Assembly: GCA_948099385.1 (NCBI GenBank)
Contig: CANUEZ040000193.1
Span: 3,050,501-3,114,500 of the forward strand
Direction of reading: 5' to 3'
Length of the DNA stretch: 64,000 bases
DNA from: Fasciola hepatica
Lineage: Eukaryota > Platyhelminthes > Trematoda > Plagiorchiida > Fasciolidae
Below, piece after piece: positions 1-12,249 of the stretch. The first letter of the stretch is position 1; every line of letters starts with the position of its first letter. Made by a program: the position numbers and the translations under genes. The notes below the pieces were generated by a model. The model was not told where the DNA came from and ran no database searches. It worked only from the letters and a program-made list of their open reading frames with translations.

Positions 1-3000
1 CGTCTTATCGATCAGCTACCTAGTTTGCTCATCCGGTGGTCTGAGTACTTACTTGGGTTCTAGACAGGCGCTGACATGCTGATTACTAACGGGACTTGTC
101 CGACTACCAACCGTGAGTCAGCACACGCCCCACAATGACGACGAAGAACAGGACTATGTTATGATCAGTATTAGTGGTACCATTAAAGTTGGGCCATCTT
201 TAAATAGCATTATATTCCCGTTACTTCCAATTATCACACTTTCCCATCAGGATAAGTAGAAGAAATTTCACATAAGGTTCCTTTCGTATATACTGATGCT
301 TCCTGAAGCAGAGTGAAGAAAAGTTCTATTGTATGAGGTTTATTTGACCTTTTTCCCATTAACGTTTTACAGTTTTCACTTAAATTATTAGGTTCTTGAC
401 AAGAAACACATTGCCGAGATATTGTAAATCGAAGGCGAATAACATGCCGAACAAATTGGTCTGTTGAGGGATGCAAATAAAGTCCATGATCGACGGTTTT
501 CGAAAATATTTTCATGGACAATGTGTATCGTTGGACTACCAGCTCTTGATGATAACATTTGCAACCGTCTAACTACTCAGAAACTATCGCACGAATCCAA
601 TCCTTGCAATCAGATAGACCTGTTAGATAATTTACTTGATCAATAGGGTTTTAGAGAAGACTTAAAATTGTTTTCAAAATTTACCAAAAGGAGGTTCGAG
701 GCCTGGGGGTATATGATGGAACATGATGAACCGTTCACTTTATCTCCAGGTTGCCGACTTTCTTTCAGGTAAACACTCCTGCTCTTTTATGGTCATTACA
801 ATGATAGCTGCTCAAATACGTATAAACAAGCTGTGGTGATTCTGCCCTGTTCATTTGCAGGTCTAGAAAACTCATTTGGACCAATCCGCCTCCGTTTGTT
901 CAATATACTGTCCAATCAGCATCTATGAATTTCCGTATACAGATAAATGTGCCATGAGCATGTGACTCATTTTAGTCCAACCATGGATGTTGATTATCGC
1001 AGTACGCATGTCACGAGCGAATGATCCGCTTCCACACTAGTCGTATTGCTCATGGGTCAACTTCTGTATGCATATGCCTTCCGTTTCTTATTTGACGCCT
1101 ACGTGAACACCGTATTTGATATGCTAGGTGGTCAATACGTTTCAGTGCCAGCTGGCGTGTCTTCTGACTCGTTTTCTAGCAGTTCGGTCACTAAGCAAAC
1201 TTAGTAAAATACTCTGCTACTTAAGAATCTCGATATCTGAACACAACCGGAAACTGTCTTCATCGTTATCATCGACCATGATGTGATTCGTCCACCTTCT
1301 GATTTTACTCTCCTGATTGCTCTAGCAATATGTTCACGTTTAATTGTCACTACTGTATTATATATAGCTTCGTCCGCGCATAGATTTACTAAAGTATCAC
1401 GACCATTTTGAGGAAACCTTCTCATCCAGGTCACATTCTACCCATAACTCTTGTGTTAGAAATTATTTGTTCATATCTGTTCGATGGAGCGTAAAATAAA
1501 TCGCAGCCTGCTGAACCTTTGCAGCTTTGGACTCTATCAACCTTTTCGGTAATAGTCAGGTTCGCCTGCTACCTAGCATCCGCTGACGAAGCCTGAACAA
1601 GTGAGACGTTACTTCACTCTGCACGGTACACCTTTGAGCCATGGTGGTGGATCCTCTGCAGTCCGTTCTATACTGCGTTTTCCCCTCTCCTGAAGTCGGA
1701 GGTACGCACGCAAATGCGAGGTGCTGTTTTTATACTCATAGCGGGTGTAGTGTTCTCTTGGTCTCAGCTGGCCAACTGCTGTTAGACTACCCATCATCAA
1801 TGGTTCCACCAAGTAAGATGGCAAGTTTTTATTCGTCTAAGGGTTCTTAGCTTTTTGAAGAACATCATGAAATGAATTTTGATTTAATTTGACCTAAAAC
1901 TTTCTCTAAAAGCCACCATCCGTAGGGACTCAATGCAAGTATAAACTCGTCACACGAAGATATTTCGTTTCCATTTATAACTTCAAACATATACATATAT
2001 GGTACTAGGTAAATGAGACTATATGTGCAGCTATAGATAGCAGTAAGTGAGTAAGTGTACAACAAATCGGGTAACCTACCACGTTTCAACTTAATTAACC
2101 TTGTCTGTTTTGTGAACGACAGTTCGGACTATCAATAGCGCAATCCCACAATATCTGATGGATAGTGGACATCAAATCGATACAGTGACAGCCTTCAAAC
2201 CAGTCATGACATCTCCCAGAGTTCACGCAAAAAGATTACGCAGGCGGTTGCCAATGCCGCCAGAAGCCAAAGCAATTCGATTTTTGAAGCCGGGATAGTA
2301 CAACAATGTAACCTCGTGAAAAAGTTACTTTTGATGTGGCCATAACGTTATTCTCCAATGGTTCCCATGCACAAGTTCGCCCCAGTCCCCATTTTTGTCA
2401 CCGTTTTCATACCTGTCTTTTCACTTCATGTGGTTACAAACTGCACACTTACTGTCGTTCACACGACGGACAAAGTTCGTTAGGTTGCAGCATGTTGTCT
2501 TGCTACCAGACTTGTCGCACACTTACTCACTCACTGCCATCTAAGCTGCACATATTCCCTCATTTACCCAGTACTATATAAATATATGCCTGAAATTTTA
2601 TATCGAAAAGAAATTTCTTCATGTTGCAGGTTTTTTTCATGAATCGATGGGCTTATTCTATGACTTGAAACAAGTGCAAACTACTACAACGGGTGGTCTT
2701 CAATTTCGAAAAGATTAACTTTGTGGTTGGGATTGCCACACACTGGTCGAATACAGCATTTCGCTGACTTGTGGGTTTAACTGTCATATATGCCCTACTT
2801 CATGCAAAAGGTTCTCTCCAGGTGGTAATTGGAATTGCGACATCTGGCATTTAATTTTGATCCCGAGGGAAGCTAATTACAGAGGTTAGTGATTGGAGAA
2901 ACTGTGAATCTAAACCAGCTTTGGTGATTGAGTTGAATAAAGAAATACTTTCTACGTGGCAAAAAAGCTTGCAAGCAAAGCTTGATCGAATTCATGACTG

Positions 3001-3700
3001 CAGTTATTATTAGTCTAAACGCATATCTACTTGAGGTATACACCCAAATGTTAGTGTAAGATAGGAGTTAATGCTCTATCCGAGAACAGTAGATTTGTCC
3101 ATTATATGTCAACTAACACTCTTGGATCCCGCTGCGATCGGCGGTGGTCAAATGATAACCGTGTAGGAATTCAGACACCTCTGTCCAAGGTCAGAATCAT
3201 GCCACAGCCGCCATCACCATTTTTATTCCCCCATATCGCAACCTTTAATTTACCGCGACCCCCTTCCTGAAGTATGATACCATTACGTTATGATTAATTT
3301 GGGGGTAAACAGCAAAATCTTACCCACCACCAATGGGGCGGTGGAGTTTTTATAGTCAAGAAGCTCAAAGACATTTCTTTCTTTCTAAATAAAATAGGTG
3401 AAAATATAAATCATTTACATCAGTCGAATTTTAATTTTTGCTAGTTTACTTCAACGCTTTGTGAGCTACGGGCTACCTCATCGGCATTGATTAGATAACC
3501 CTTTCGCAGGCGGCATTACTGAGTCTTTGCGCTTGTATAACAATGCTTGGATTTTGCATTGACGTTTTTATGATTTAGAAGTTTTTTCACACATGGTGCA
3601 TCAGTCAGAATAGCGACGAACGAGTCTTTATCATGCACGCGATGGAAAAGCAAGTCGTTCATCTCCCTCATTTTGACTGTTCTCTCTGTCTGTGTCCTTC
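1..3700. other. no gene recognised
   Basis: I see no recognisable protein family, RNA gene or clear repeat here. Open frames are under about 100 codons and their translations show no known motif. The stretch at 1600-1850 is somewhat richer in G+C and is open in opposite frames on both strands (about 70 codons each). That suggests composition rather than coding. The stretch at 870-1180 has a less A+T-biased texture that might be an old mobile-element piece, but I cannot name it. Confidence 0.5.
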
Positions 3701-3707
3701 TCCTAAG

Positions 3708-3727
3708 CTCTCTCTCTCTCTCTCTCT
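3708..3727. repeat. (CT)n microsatellite
   Basis: An uninterrupted CT dinucleotide run sits inside a wider pyrimidine-rich stretch (about 3660-3850). The open frame crossing it is leucine- and serine-rich only because of the repeat, so I do not treat it as a gene. Confidence 0.9.
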
Positions 3728-5380
3728 TCCTTCATCTAGCAAGGATGCATTTCAGTGTTTTATCTTTTTCGTTCCCAGTCTTTGCTTGATAACGCATGTA
3801 ATTAACTCACTATTTCCTTCTCGTTCTCTCCCTCCCGTCCCCGTTCTCTGGTTTGAAGTTCATTTAGTGGATTGAGTTTCATGCTTGGTACGATCACATT
3901 GATTTTTCACCTGGGAGACTGACAACTTCACTGAATAAATGCACCGAAGTTCTCACACTTTCGCGCTCACGGACCATCTACCCTCATAGCAATCATCCGA
4001 TCTTGGATACTTATGTACCCGGATGACCTTATTTGTAGTCTGTAGCGGTAGTTTCGAATAAACAAGTACCAATGCACGAAGTGTGGGATCCTCCGGACAC
4101 TAAACAGTCAGCTACAAACATAATTTTTTCTATCGTAAATAAGGTGGTATGAGTTATTTATTGAGTGCCTTTCTGCTAATAGTGTGGCACGAAAGTCTGC
4201 TAGGCGTTGTAAAATGGCGGACCCCCAGTAACGCGCAACTCCGCTGAAAGAGGAAGGCAGATACGACCGAAAGTGGTTCATTTTAAACGACGAATTCACT
4301 AATAAAACCGACATCTGAACTGCAGTGTACACTGGTAGAATGGCAAGCAGACCACAGCCACTTTCAAGAACATTTTCTGAAACCATCACTCTGAATATCT
4401 GAGAAATACCCTAGGGTGACAGCAGACGTTTATTAAACGTCCGGTGTTGAATGCAATAGTCTACTGCTTACATTCCTTTGTGATCCGTGAGTGAATAAAA
4501 TCTTTACTAGTGCTGATTAAAATTTAGTCTTCCAAACAAAAAGAAATCTCGGAAAATGAACGCAGCCGGACAAGTTAATTACCATCAACTAGTATACATA
4601 CAGACAAACCACATCGTTTTCGACCGTCTTCTGTGGGATCACGGTGAGGCCAGACAGTGTTTGGGGGTGAGTACCATAACGGCCGTGTACAGATTTTATG
4701 GTTCGAATTTTTCTTTGTGAACCGGATATGCTTTTGGTTTTTATCGTAAAACCAATTCAGGGGTGGAAAGTGGATCACGTGGATTAAACGTTTGCGTGGG
4801 CTGTTTCTACCCGCGATTTTGCTTTGAAGCTCATTCACCTGTTCCTCTCATGCACAGTCAAACCCCCGTCTGTACACGTCTGTGGCCATCAAACAACCGG
4901 TTGACCTTTGGGGTCATTAAGCTAATCACCAATATTGCGATCTTTCTCAGAACCTAGGTCACTTGGCCGAGACTTCCTGCCCCAATTGCACGGCTTTAAA
5001 TGGATAAGGAAGATTAACCAGTCTTCTGTAATCCTGTTCTCCGCGAAAGCCCTCATCACTATATTTTCCTTTTTAAAGCTCAAATGTTTTCATTCAGATA
5101 AAGATCTAGTTCATGGAATCAGTGAACCCCCTGTTTTAAATTAACCTAACACGTTTGATTAAAAGATTATTTCAAAAATAGAACGGAATTCACGTGAGAT
5201 CTTGTGTGATTTCACAATTGCTGAAGCCGACCGTGGAAAATTTTTATTTGTTCTATACAGAAGCCCTTCATAGTTTATTCAAACTTAATAAAAATTTGCT
5301 CTTTGAAAAAACGTCTTTTTGATGCAGAATGGTTCAAATTGAGTCACTTGTGGTATTCACATTTATGAAAAAAGAATGTG
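3728..5380. other. no gene recognised
   Basis: Only short frames (at most 93 codons) occur, with no motif I recognise. The minus frame at 4575-4838 has no visible family signature. I see no RNA gene here. Confidence 0.5.
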
Positions 5381-5384
5381 ACCC

Positions 5385-5455
5385 TCGGTAACCGAAACGT
5401 CGATTAGTTAAAATTTCTACCGACAGCACTGTTTTTGACAATAAAATACTTTAAA
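5385..5455 (+). repeat. retroelement 3'-end-like segment
   Basis: The segment contains GGTAACCGAAACGTCG, then an A+T-rich run, and ends with an AATAAA-type signal in TTTTTGACAATAAAATACTTT. From memory, phrases of the type 'accgaaacgtcg ... aataaaa' recur near the 3' ends of flatworm retroelements, including Penelope-like ones. No coding remnant lies next to it, so it may be a 5'-truncated copy. This is partly recollection; it could also be unique sequence with a chance poly(A) signal. Confidence 0.35.
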
Positions 5456-5663
5456 AAAGAATGTCATGCTCCACTGTTTACAGAAAGATAGTCTGGCTGC
5501 AAAATATTTACTCGTCTACTCAACTGGTTACATTTCATAAACTAAACTTGAACCGATCATTTTACCCGTTCGATATTGACCATTCCAAGAATGCTGAATC
5601 GATCTAAGACTGAAAATGATTGACTGAGTTAGGTTATTTATTGGGGTTTGGCAGATAGGACAA

Positions 5664-5805
5664 ATTTTCCGAAATGATCGAAATGGTAAAAGTCATTGAC
5701 CCAGGCGGAATTCATACCCACGAGCGGTTGTCAATCACACTTTAGTACTGAGTGCGCTGCACTACCTGAGCTACGAGGCCATGTCCGAGGACTTCTGACT
5801 TTTCG
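5664..5805 (-). mobile_element. tRNA-derived SINE-like copy, family 1
   Basis: Read on the minus strand, the tRNA-like head starts at 5780 with GGCCTCGTAGCTCAGGTAGT. This contains a good A box (TAGCTCAG-TAGT). The head ends near 5702 with a decayed B box (GTGGGTATGAATTCC where GGTTCGAATCC is expected). It is followed by a tail that includes GTCAATGACTTT and GATCATTTCGGAAA. The same head, tail and a short upstream phrase (AGAAGTCCT) recur in plus orientation at 5978-6130. That shared non-tRNA flank is what makes this a SINE rather than a lone tRNA pseudogene. Confidence 0.7.
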
Positions 5806-5977
5806 CATATGGATCACATAATACATAATTCATCATGTCCAATGCACCGAAATGGTGGACGCGGATTAATATACAAAGGAAATCCTGATGTTCTCAGTCA
5901 GATTGCAAGCAAGCTCACTGTGGCGGATGTCATGTGCTATTGTAATGTGGACGAGCAAATTGTGTGACCCATCTGCA

Positions 5978-6130
5978 AGACATCAGAAGTCCTTCGGCTG
6001 GGCCTCGTAGCCTAGATAGTAGAATACACTCGATGCTAAAGCACTGGTAACAGCTGTGCGTGGGTTCGAATCCCACCGGAGTCAACGACTTTCAACACAT
6101 GGATCATTTCGAAATATGAATAAGATAAGC
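5978..6130 (+). mobile_element. tRNA-derived SINE-like copy, family 1
   Basis: The tRNA-like head runs about 6001-6081. It begins GGCCTCGTAGCC and carries an intact B box, GGGTTCGAATCCCACC, at 6062-6077. The tail GTCAACGACTTT ... GGATCATTTCGAAAT matches the minus-strand copy at 5664-5805. An upstream phrase, CAGAAGTCCTTCGGCTG, also matches. Unmatched bases in the A box (TAGCCTAGATAGT) and anticodon region argue against a working tRNA gene. Confidence 0.75.
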
Positions 6131-9100
6131 CATAACATGGTTACAAATGTCTCATCCATAGTAGGTATGTTTCGGACTGTGTGCACCTGTGTTTGGGCTT
6201 TATGAATATTTTCTAGAGTGGATGATACTTGGCCCGCACAATATTAGTAATCACAGCCATTTGGTGATCAGATTGTTTAATAGTTTACAACGAGTTAGTA
6301 TGCCTAAGAGAATCAGTGATTCTACGACAGTTTCTTGTCACAGGGCCCATGGCTGTTAAGGAATTTATTTCAGGAAATTTGGAAAACAGATGACACTAAT
6401 CGGCCAAGACAGTAGTGCCGCAAAACTGGTTTGATTTAGCCCATACCGCAAGGAGGAAAACGAAAGGAAACGAAACAATTCAATGGCCGTCTCCCATCGC
6501 CTATCAGACAGACAACAAATGGGAATGAACAGACTACCACGACTTGTCAGATTATTTGGAGACTACCTTAACCAGCTGGAAAAGGAGATTGGCATTTTTG
6601 AGGATCACTTTTGACTATCGACACATTTATCCTACCCGTAACTGATAGAGCGCAAGTTTTCTAAACGTGTTTGTGTGTTTACGTGGATTTATATCAGTTT
6701 TATAGAGTCAACGTGGTCTAGACACAAGAACTCATTAGATTAATGTTGATATCCTTCTCTTCTGATGTTTGTGGAAAAAGTGTTGGCTATGTTTCTAGGT
6801 GCTATTTATTTCTTGGATATCATGAACAATGCATCTCAATGGACCTTTAGGCATACCAGAATCAGATCTGAAAAGAACAAAACATTAGGTTTTGAGAAGC
6901 ACTGGATTTCTGAATACATTTTCCTCATTAGTTTCTTCCTTTTTTATTCTTTTCCGGAAGATAAACGTACGATTTTTTCACTGGCGTTTACTACATGAAA
7001 TACTAAACGAATATAAAGTAAACTGAAATGAATCGCCGGCAGTGCAAGAAAAAAGCGAGATAGGCGAATTGCCACTACTTGTCAAGTTCGTAAAGCTTGT
7101 ACAACGGTTAAAATAGCTCCCTTTCCGGACCGAGCGTTAGCGGGAGCAGTCCTGCAGGGGTCTGAGCATTTTGACTCCGTTCCTACCAAGCGCCTGCGAC
7201 CATTGGGGTGGTTCTTTTGCGCACCATTCCCGTTTAGTTGGTGCAGTTACTTGCCTTAACTGCTCGTTAACTCCCCACATTGGCTTACCTGCTGATTGTT
7301 TGAGATCGCGCTGAGTTCCGTCTACAAGTCAGCAGAGCTTTTTATGTCTGTTAACGGAAGTTTCTGCTGTTTAGTGTCTCTTCTTTGGTCCGTGATTCTC
7401 AACTGGTAAGCTCAATCGGCCTAATGCCTACCTAGTTCTTTTACTACCACATTATCCACTACAGTAACATCAACAGGTTATCCTATCTTAGGAAGAGAAA
7501 AGCAGGCCGAAATGGTTGGGATGAAACGGGGGAGGAAAACTTTGGAAGTGCTTCGAATTAATGGTCTATCCAGTCAGCCTATATTGCGATGGAGAAAAAG
7601 TTGCACTGAATTCTACTCCCAGTGACACTGTGCACACATGAAAGATGGATGGGTGTCGGGGAGTGTACATGTAAAGTGGTCCCAGATACAAATATTGATT
7701 AGATCAGTCATTATCAGTTTGCCTCAGTACTCTTTCCTTGCTGCACTTCATTTCATCATAACTTTCACTCAGTAATGACAGAATACTTCAGGGAGGGGGG
7801 AAAATGCAGTCAACTGTCGATAATTGACGGACGGTGGCAAAAATGAGCCCGGTAAACTGCATAATCACTGTAGATCAAATCTTTCTGGGTTACTTGGATG
7901 CAACGTCTTCAGTTCATATTCTAATAAATGTTTGAGATAAACCAAATAGGATTATTCGGTTATTCCTCCCCCCCTAGAATTATAACCAAATCCTTCTGAC
8001 AGGGGTTTAGCCGAATTAACAAATGAGCCAGCTCAGTTAGCTAACAAGACCAGGCTAAACATTTGTCGAATTGCTTTCGTTGGAAGACGGATTATGCATA
8101 GCTCCATCTTAATTTACGCTCACATGGATGAGATGGTGTCATTGCCTGAAGACGTACACGTTTGGAGGGGAAACACTCTTTGGTTTACTTGATCAATGAA
8201 TTCCAGGAGGTATCTGAGACATTAGGATGCAAGTTACTATTTTTTTCATGGGGGCTCACAAAAATGTGTCAGTGAAGAAACTGGTTTTTGCAAAGGAGAA
8301 TAGGAGTGATTAGAAATCCGTTCCGAGTGATTTACTTGCTAATACAGAAGGTACACTTTTTGGGAAAATTTGATTAGTGGCAAATTGCGCTGGGGAAAAG
8401 ACCATTACTATCATTCACGTTCTTTCAGTTTCCGAAACAACGTGTTCTGTATCAGTGATGACACTGAAAATATTTTACCTTAAATAAACGAGAATCTTCA
8501 GAGTACTCAGTGAAGTTATACTTTTGGGATTTGCTTATAAGGAGATCCGTAAAGAAAACCTGTTAAACGGAAAAAGACTATTCTGCTTAAACTTTCTTTT
8601 GTGATCTTTTTGCCGTCCCGCCTGTTTGCTGATGGCCAAACAAGCCCATGCACTAAGATAATCAAAATTTGTAATACTGAATAATAAACATTTCAGTATC
8701 TTTGTCTTCTCACGATTTAAGCTTCATGATATACCTTAAAATTTGTTCTCATTTGCCAGAACTGAAAAATGTAACTGGTCAGAAATTGAGCTTTTATATA
8801 AAAATTACGACATTCTACCGAGATTTTTCACTCAATCTGGATTACTGCTTCTCTCCGAGTGTCAATTAGGTCCGAGCAGTTTTTTGACCTTGGGTTATCC
8901 CCATATGCAACGGCGAGAATTTATTTCTGATGGTATCGTTCATTTGTTACAAATGATGGACCGGAGTTTATTTGGGGTTTGGAAACACGGCTGCCAACGT
9001 TGTCACTCACAGATATACATTTACCACAACCGAAGGACCGAGCAAGAGGGATAGACGGAGGAGAGAAAACAACCGAGGCAAGTTTTCTTGTTTGAAATAC

Positions 9101-12050
9101 AAGGGCATGTTATCTGGTACATTGTTGGATACCGCACTGGAATTTGTCCGGGTGTTTCTACTTCCCGCCTAATTCGCACTGAGAACGAGCCGTCGTAAAG
9201 TTGGAAGCATTAGAAGAGGAACATATTTTCTAAACTGGTTTAAGTATTCTGTGAGTTTAATTTTTTCGCGAATCACTCTGAAGACCAACTACGCAAGGGG
9301 ATGATTACGGATAAAAATTGTTTGATGAGAGATATCCTCTCAGTATATTAACGGAAGGGTCACGATTTGTGGGGTGACTAAGTCACTAAAAGCGATGGAC
9401 GTACAGTTACTGGTTGTTCGGAAGCACGGGATTGTACTTGTGCTATGAAGCCAGCATCATCCGAAAGCCGAAAAAGATTTGCCCGCTAATATCGGCAATT
9501 AGAATCATTCGCTACTTGATCACTGTTTAAAGCCGCAGACTAATGCATATAGAAAACGTCATCTCCTTGATGCTGAGATAGGATATTTTTTGATTCTTTC
9601 AATGTAATTGTTTCAAAAACCGTTTGTATATGTTGTTATTGACGCTGTCGTCGTTGTTGTTTCGAGTGAGTAAACAGAGCAGCCGTCCGATAAAGTTTAG
9701 GATTATCAGTCAATAAATATCAGATTCGAAAGCCGGTTTATTTTAGCATGACGTAAAAATTGACTTGATTTGCTCCTATAGTGAGCCTCATTGTCTAAGA
9801 TAACTGATCGACTATTTATTCATTGGTCCATCTCAGATCCTCAACTTTTATCGTGCATATCACGTTATTTGCAACCATTACCAAGTTGTCAGGATGATTT
9901 TGTCACACTTTCACACGATATATGGTTACCAGGAGAACCTCGATTCAGAATCCATTGACCTTTTAATTGATCTCAAACGGTTAGAGAGCTACGTGGGTGA
10001 CGGTTAGTTTCGGATGGGTAGACAAATATATTAATCCCATTCAGTATAGAATGGCACTTTAGGCTCAGAAAATCTTGAAACCCCTTTGCTGTGAAGTGAT
10101 GCAGTGTCAGCCACAGACAGCCCATGAACTTTGTGAAACTTCTGTTTATGAATTAATTTCTTCAAAAATGCCTTCCGTCTCATCATATTTCTTTATCAGA
10201 CCAAGGCTTAGGTTATTCTTCCTAAGTCATCCTTTCATAATAATTCTGGGTTGGTTTGTGGTTAGTTTAATTTTAGAGGCCTTGATAATCAAGTATGATG
10301 GCCCAGAGGGTGGTGGGCAGTTGGGAAGTATGATAATGGCTTTTAAAGTTGATTTAACGCAGCAAAGCATGATAAGGAGATATTTTCTGCTTTCAATGCA
10401 AAGTCTACAATTAGAGGCTCATTATTTTTACTGACTGTTTGAATAATGCTGAATGATAAAGCAGAGTGGGCACCGGTGTCGAGTTTTAGAGCATAAGCTA
10501 TCAAAGCCCATTTTCTTAGTACTGCACACCATTCTGTTGCAGCTACCAGGTTTACTGTGGATGGATTCATCTTTGTGTCAATAAAACGGCACGTACACAG
10601 TAAGAATTTGCGCTCAGGGATGATTGGTACTACCCCATAGCATTCATCACACAGGTGTTGATTCATTAGTGAATAAAAGCTTGAATTCATTATTTCATTA
10701 TGAATTTCACATAGCTTTTGAGGTGAAATTTAAAGTTCAAATACTTCGACACTTCCACCAAGGTTTGTAAAATATTTTGAAAGAATAAATAAGCATTGTA
10801 CACCCAACTTGGCACTAATCGATCATTATTTCACAAAGGAAGAACAACAGTCTTTTAAATTCTATGGCATGATCACGTGATAAGGCTTCGAAAAGGCCAA
10901 ACCGAACGGTGCTTTCACGTGGTTCTGTGACAGATTTTTAAGATATACAAAGGTGTTAGATGCATGAAACAGAAAACGTGGTCATATCCATGTCAATTTT
11001 CTGGTTCTTTGGTTTAGAGAGGCAGGAATTTATATTTTTCCTTCCACTATTTACTAGTTGTTGGAAACGGAGTTGAATTTGATTCGGTTATAGCTGTGAT
11101 TTGTCCAGCGTGAATACGATTCGTGACCAACCGGTGACTTTTGCTTGTGCGAAAGAAAATGGTAATTCCTAGTTGTGTTTATCACCCGACAAGATAGAAA
11201 ACTGGGAAATTTTTCCGTAGTGGCTTATTGAACTTGAAGGCATTGGTGCAGAAAAATGTACCGCGAAAAGGAAAAAAGCTTGTATACTCGTGTTTAGTCA
11301 GGTAGAAAATCAATAACATATTATTCAAATACGGCGCAACCTTTCGAGATAGGGGTTTATGTATTTATGGTTTGTATCGTGTTTTTTCTTATTGTGACAA
11401 CCGAAATCGATAGCACTGATTTAGGTTACCTTGAATACATTGGCTTGAGGAACAAGTCTCCGAAGATTTAATAAATTTTTTCATTACTTAGGAGAAAACT
11501 TGATTTTAGTTGATAAAAAGATGTAATTTTTTTAAATAATATATTGATCATCCTTAATTCCTCTTTTTCAAAGGCCAACAAGTATTTTTATACTTCTGCA
11601 GTAAAATGCTCCAGGTTTTAAATAAAAATTCGTCAAACTATGTTTGAATTCTTCTCAATCTTAAACTAAACCTCACAAAAATTGTTGGATGTTGATCGGA
11701 AAAGATGAAAGCCCGACGGAATGAAGTCTGGAGAACGTATAGGACATAGAGAATGGAACTTGAATCGGCTATGAACCATGACGACATCGCATTTTTTTCA
11801 AGTCATTAGTAGCCTAGTGCACCCAAATGGGTGGATTTTCAGCATTTACATCATATCAATGAAAGTAGAAATACGAATCGGGAAAAAGGTATAAATTATG
11901 AACGTTTTCACCTAATAAACAGTTCCCTAAGTCCGTGGTGACTTTCTTTGGGTCAGAAAACAGACGAGCATGGTAAAGCAAAGCAGAACTAAATGTCAGG
12001 GCCGAACGAGGTTCGGAGTGTATCGAAAAAAACGATGCGCTATGTGATGT
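6131..12050. other. no gene recognised
   Basis: This is long A+T-rich sequence with only short open frames. A G+C-richer patch at about 7100-7330 has no readable motif. Two frames of 115-119 codons overlap on opposite strands at 10075-10690. The plus frame has a hydrophobic stretch (FIIILGWFVVSLILEALII). The minus frame has an isolated LKLDTGAHSALSF phrase that resembles an aspartic-protease active site, but without other protease landmarks. Neither is convincing as a gene. Confidence 0.45.
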
Positions 12051-12054
12051 ATTA

Positions 12055-12247
12055 AACGAGATATAATGTCAGTAACACGGCGTTGTCGGTGGAAAATTAT
12101 AAGCCGACTTTTATGTTACCGTGGGTAACCTTCCTCAAGGCAGTTTTTTATCGTAAAACTGCCTTGAGAAAGGTTACCCACGGTAACCGAAAAGTCGGCT
12201 TATAATTTTCCACCGACAACGCCGTGCTACTGACGTCATATCCCGTT
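12055..12247. repeat. fold-back inverted repeat (long hairpin)
   Basis: Two 93-base arms (12055-12147 and 12155-12247) are inverted copies separated by a 7-base loop. By hand, 86 of 93 positions match with no gap. Five of the seven differences are transitions. Each arm also holds a small inner palindrome: GTTACC-GTG-GGTAAC on the left and GGTTACC-CAC-GGTAACC on the right. No target-site duplication is visible. The hairpin begins about 10-50 bases beyond the last recognisable codons of the minus-strand LINE. It could therefore be a separate fold-back/MITE insertion or an unusual LINE 3' end. Confidence 0.9.
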
Positions 12248-12249
12248 CA

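Noticed and set aside
6001..6081. Functional tRNA gene
   Set aside because: The head has mismatched A-box and anticodon-arm positions and shares flanking non-tRNA sequence with another copy, so a SINE is the better reading.
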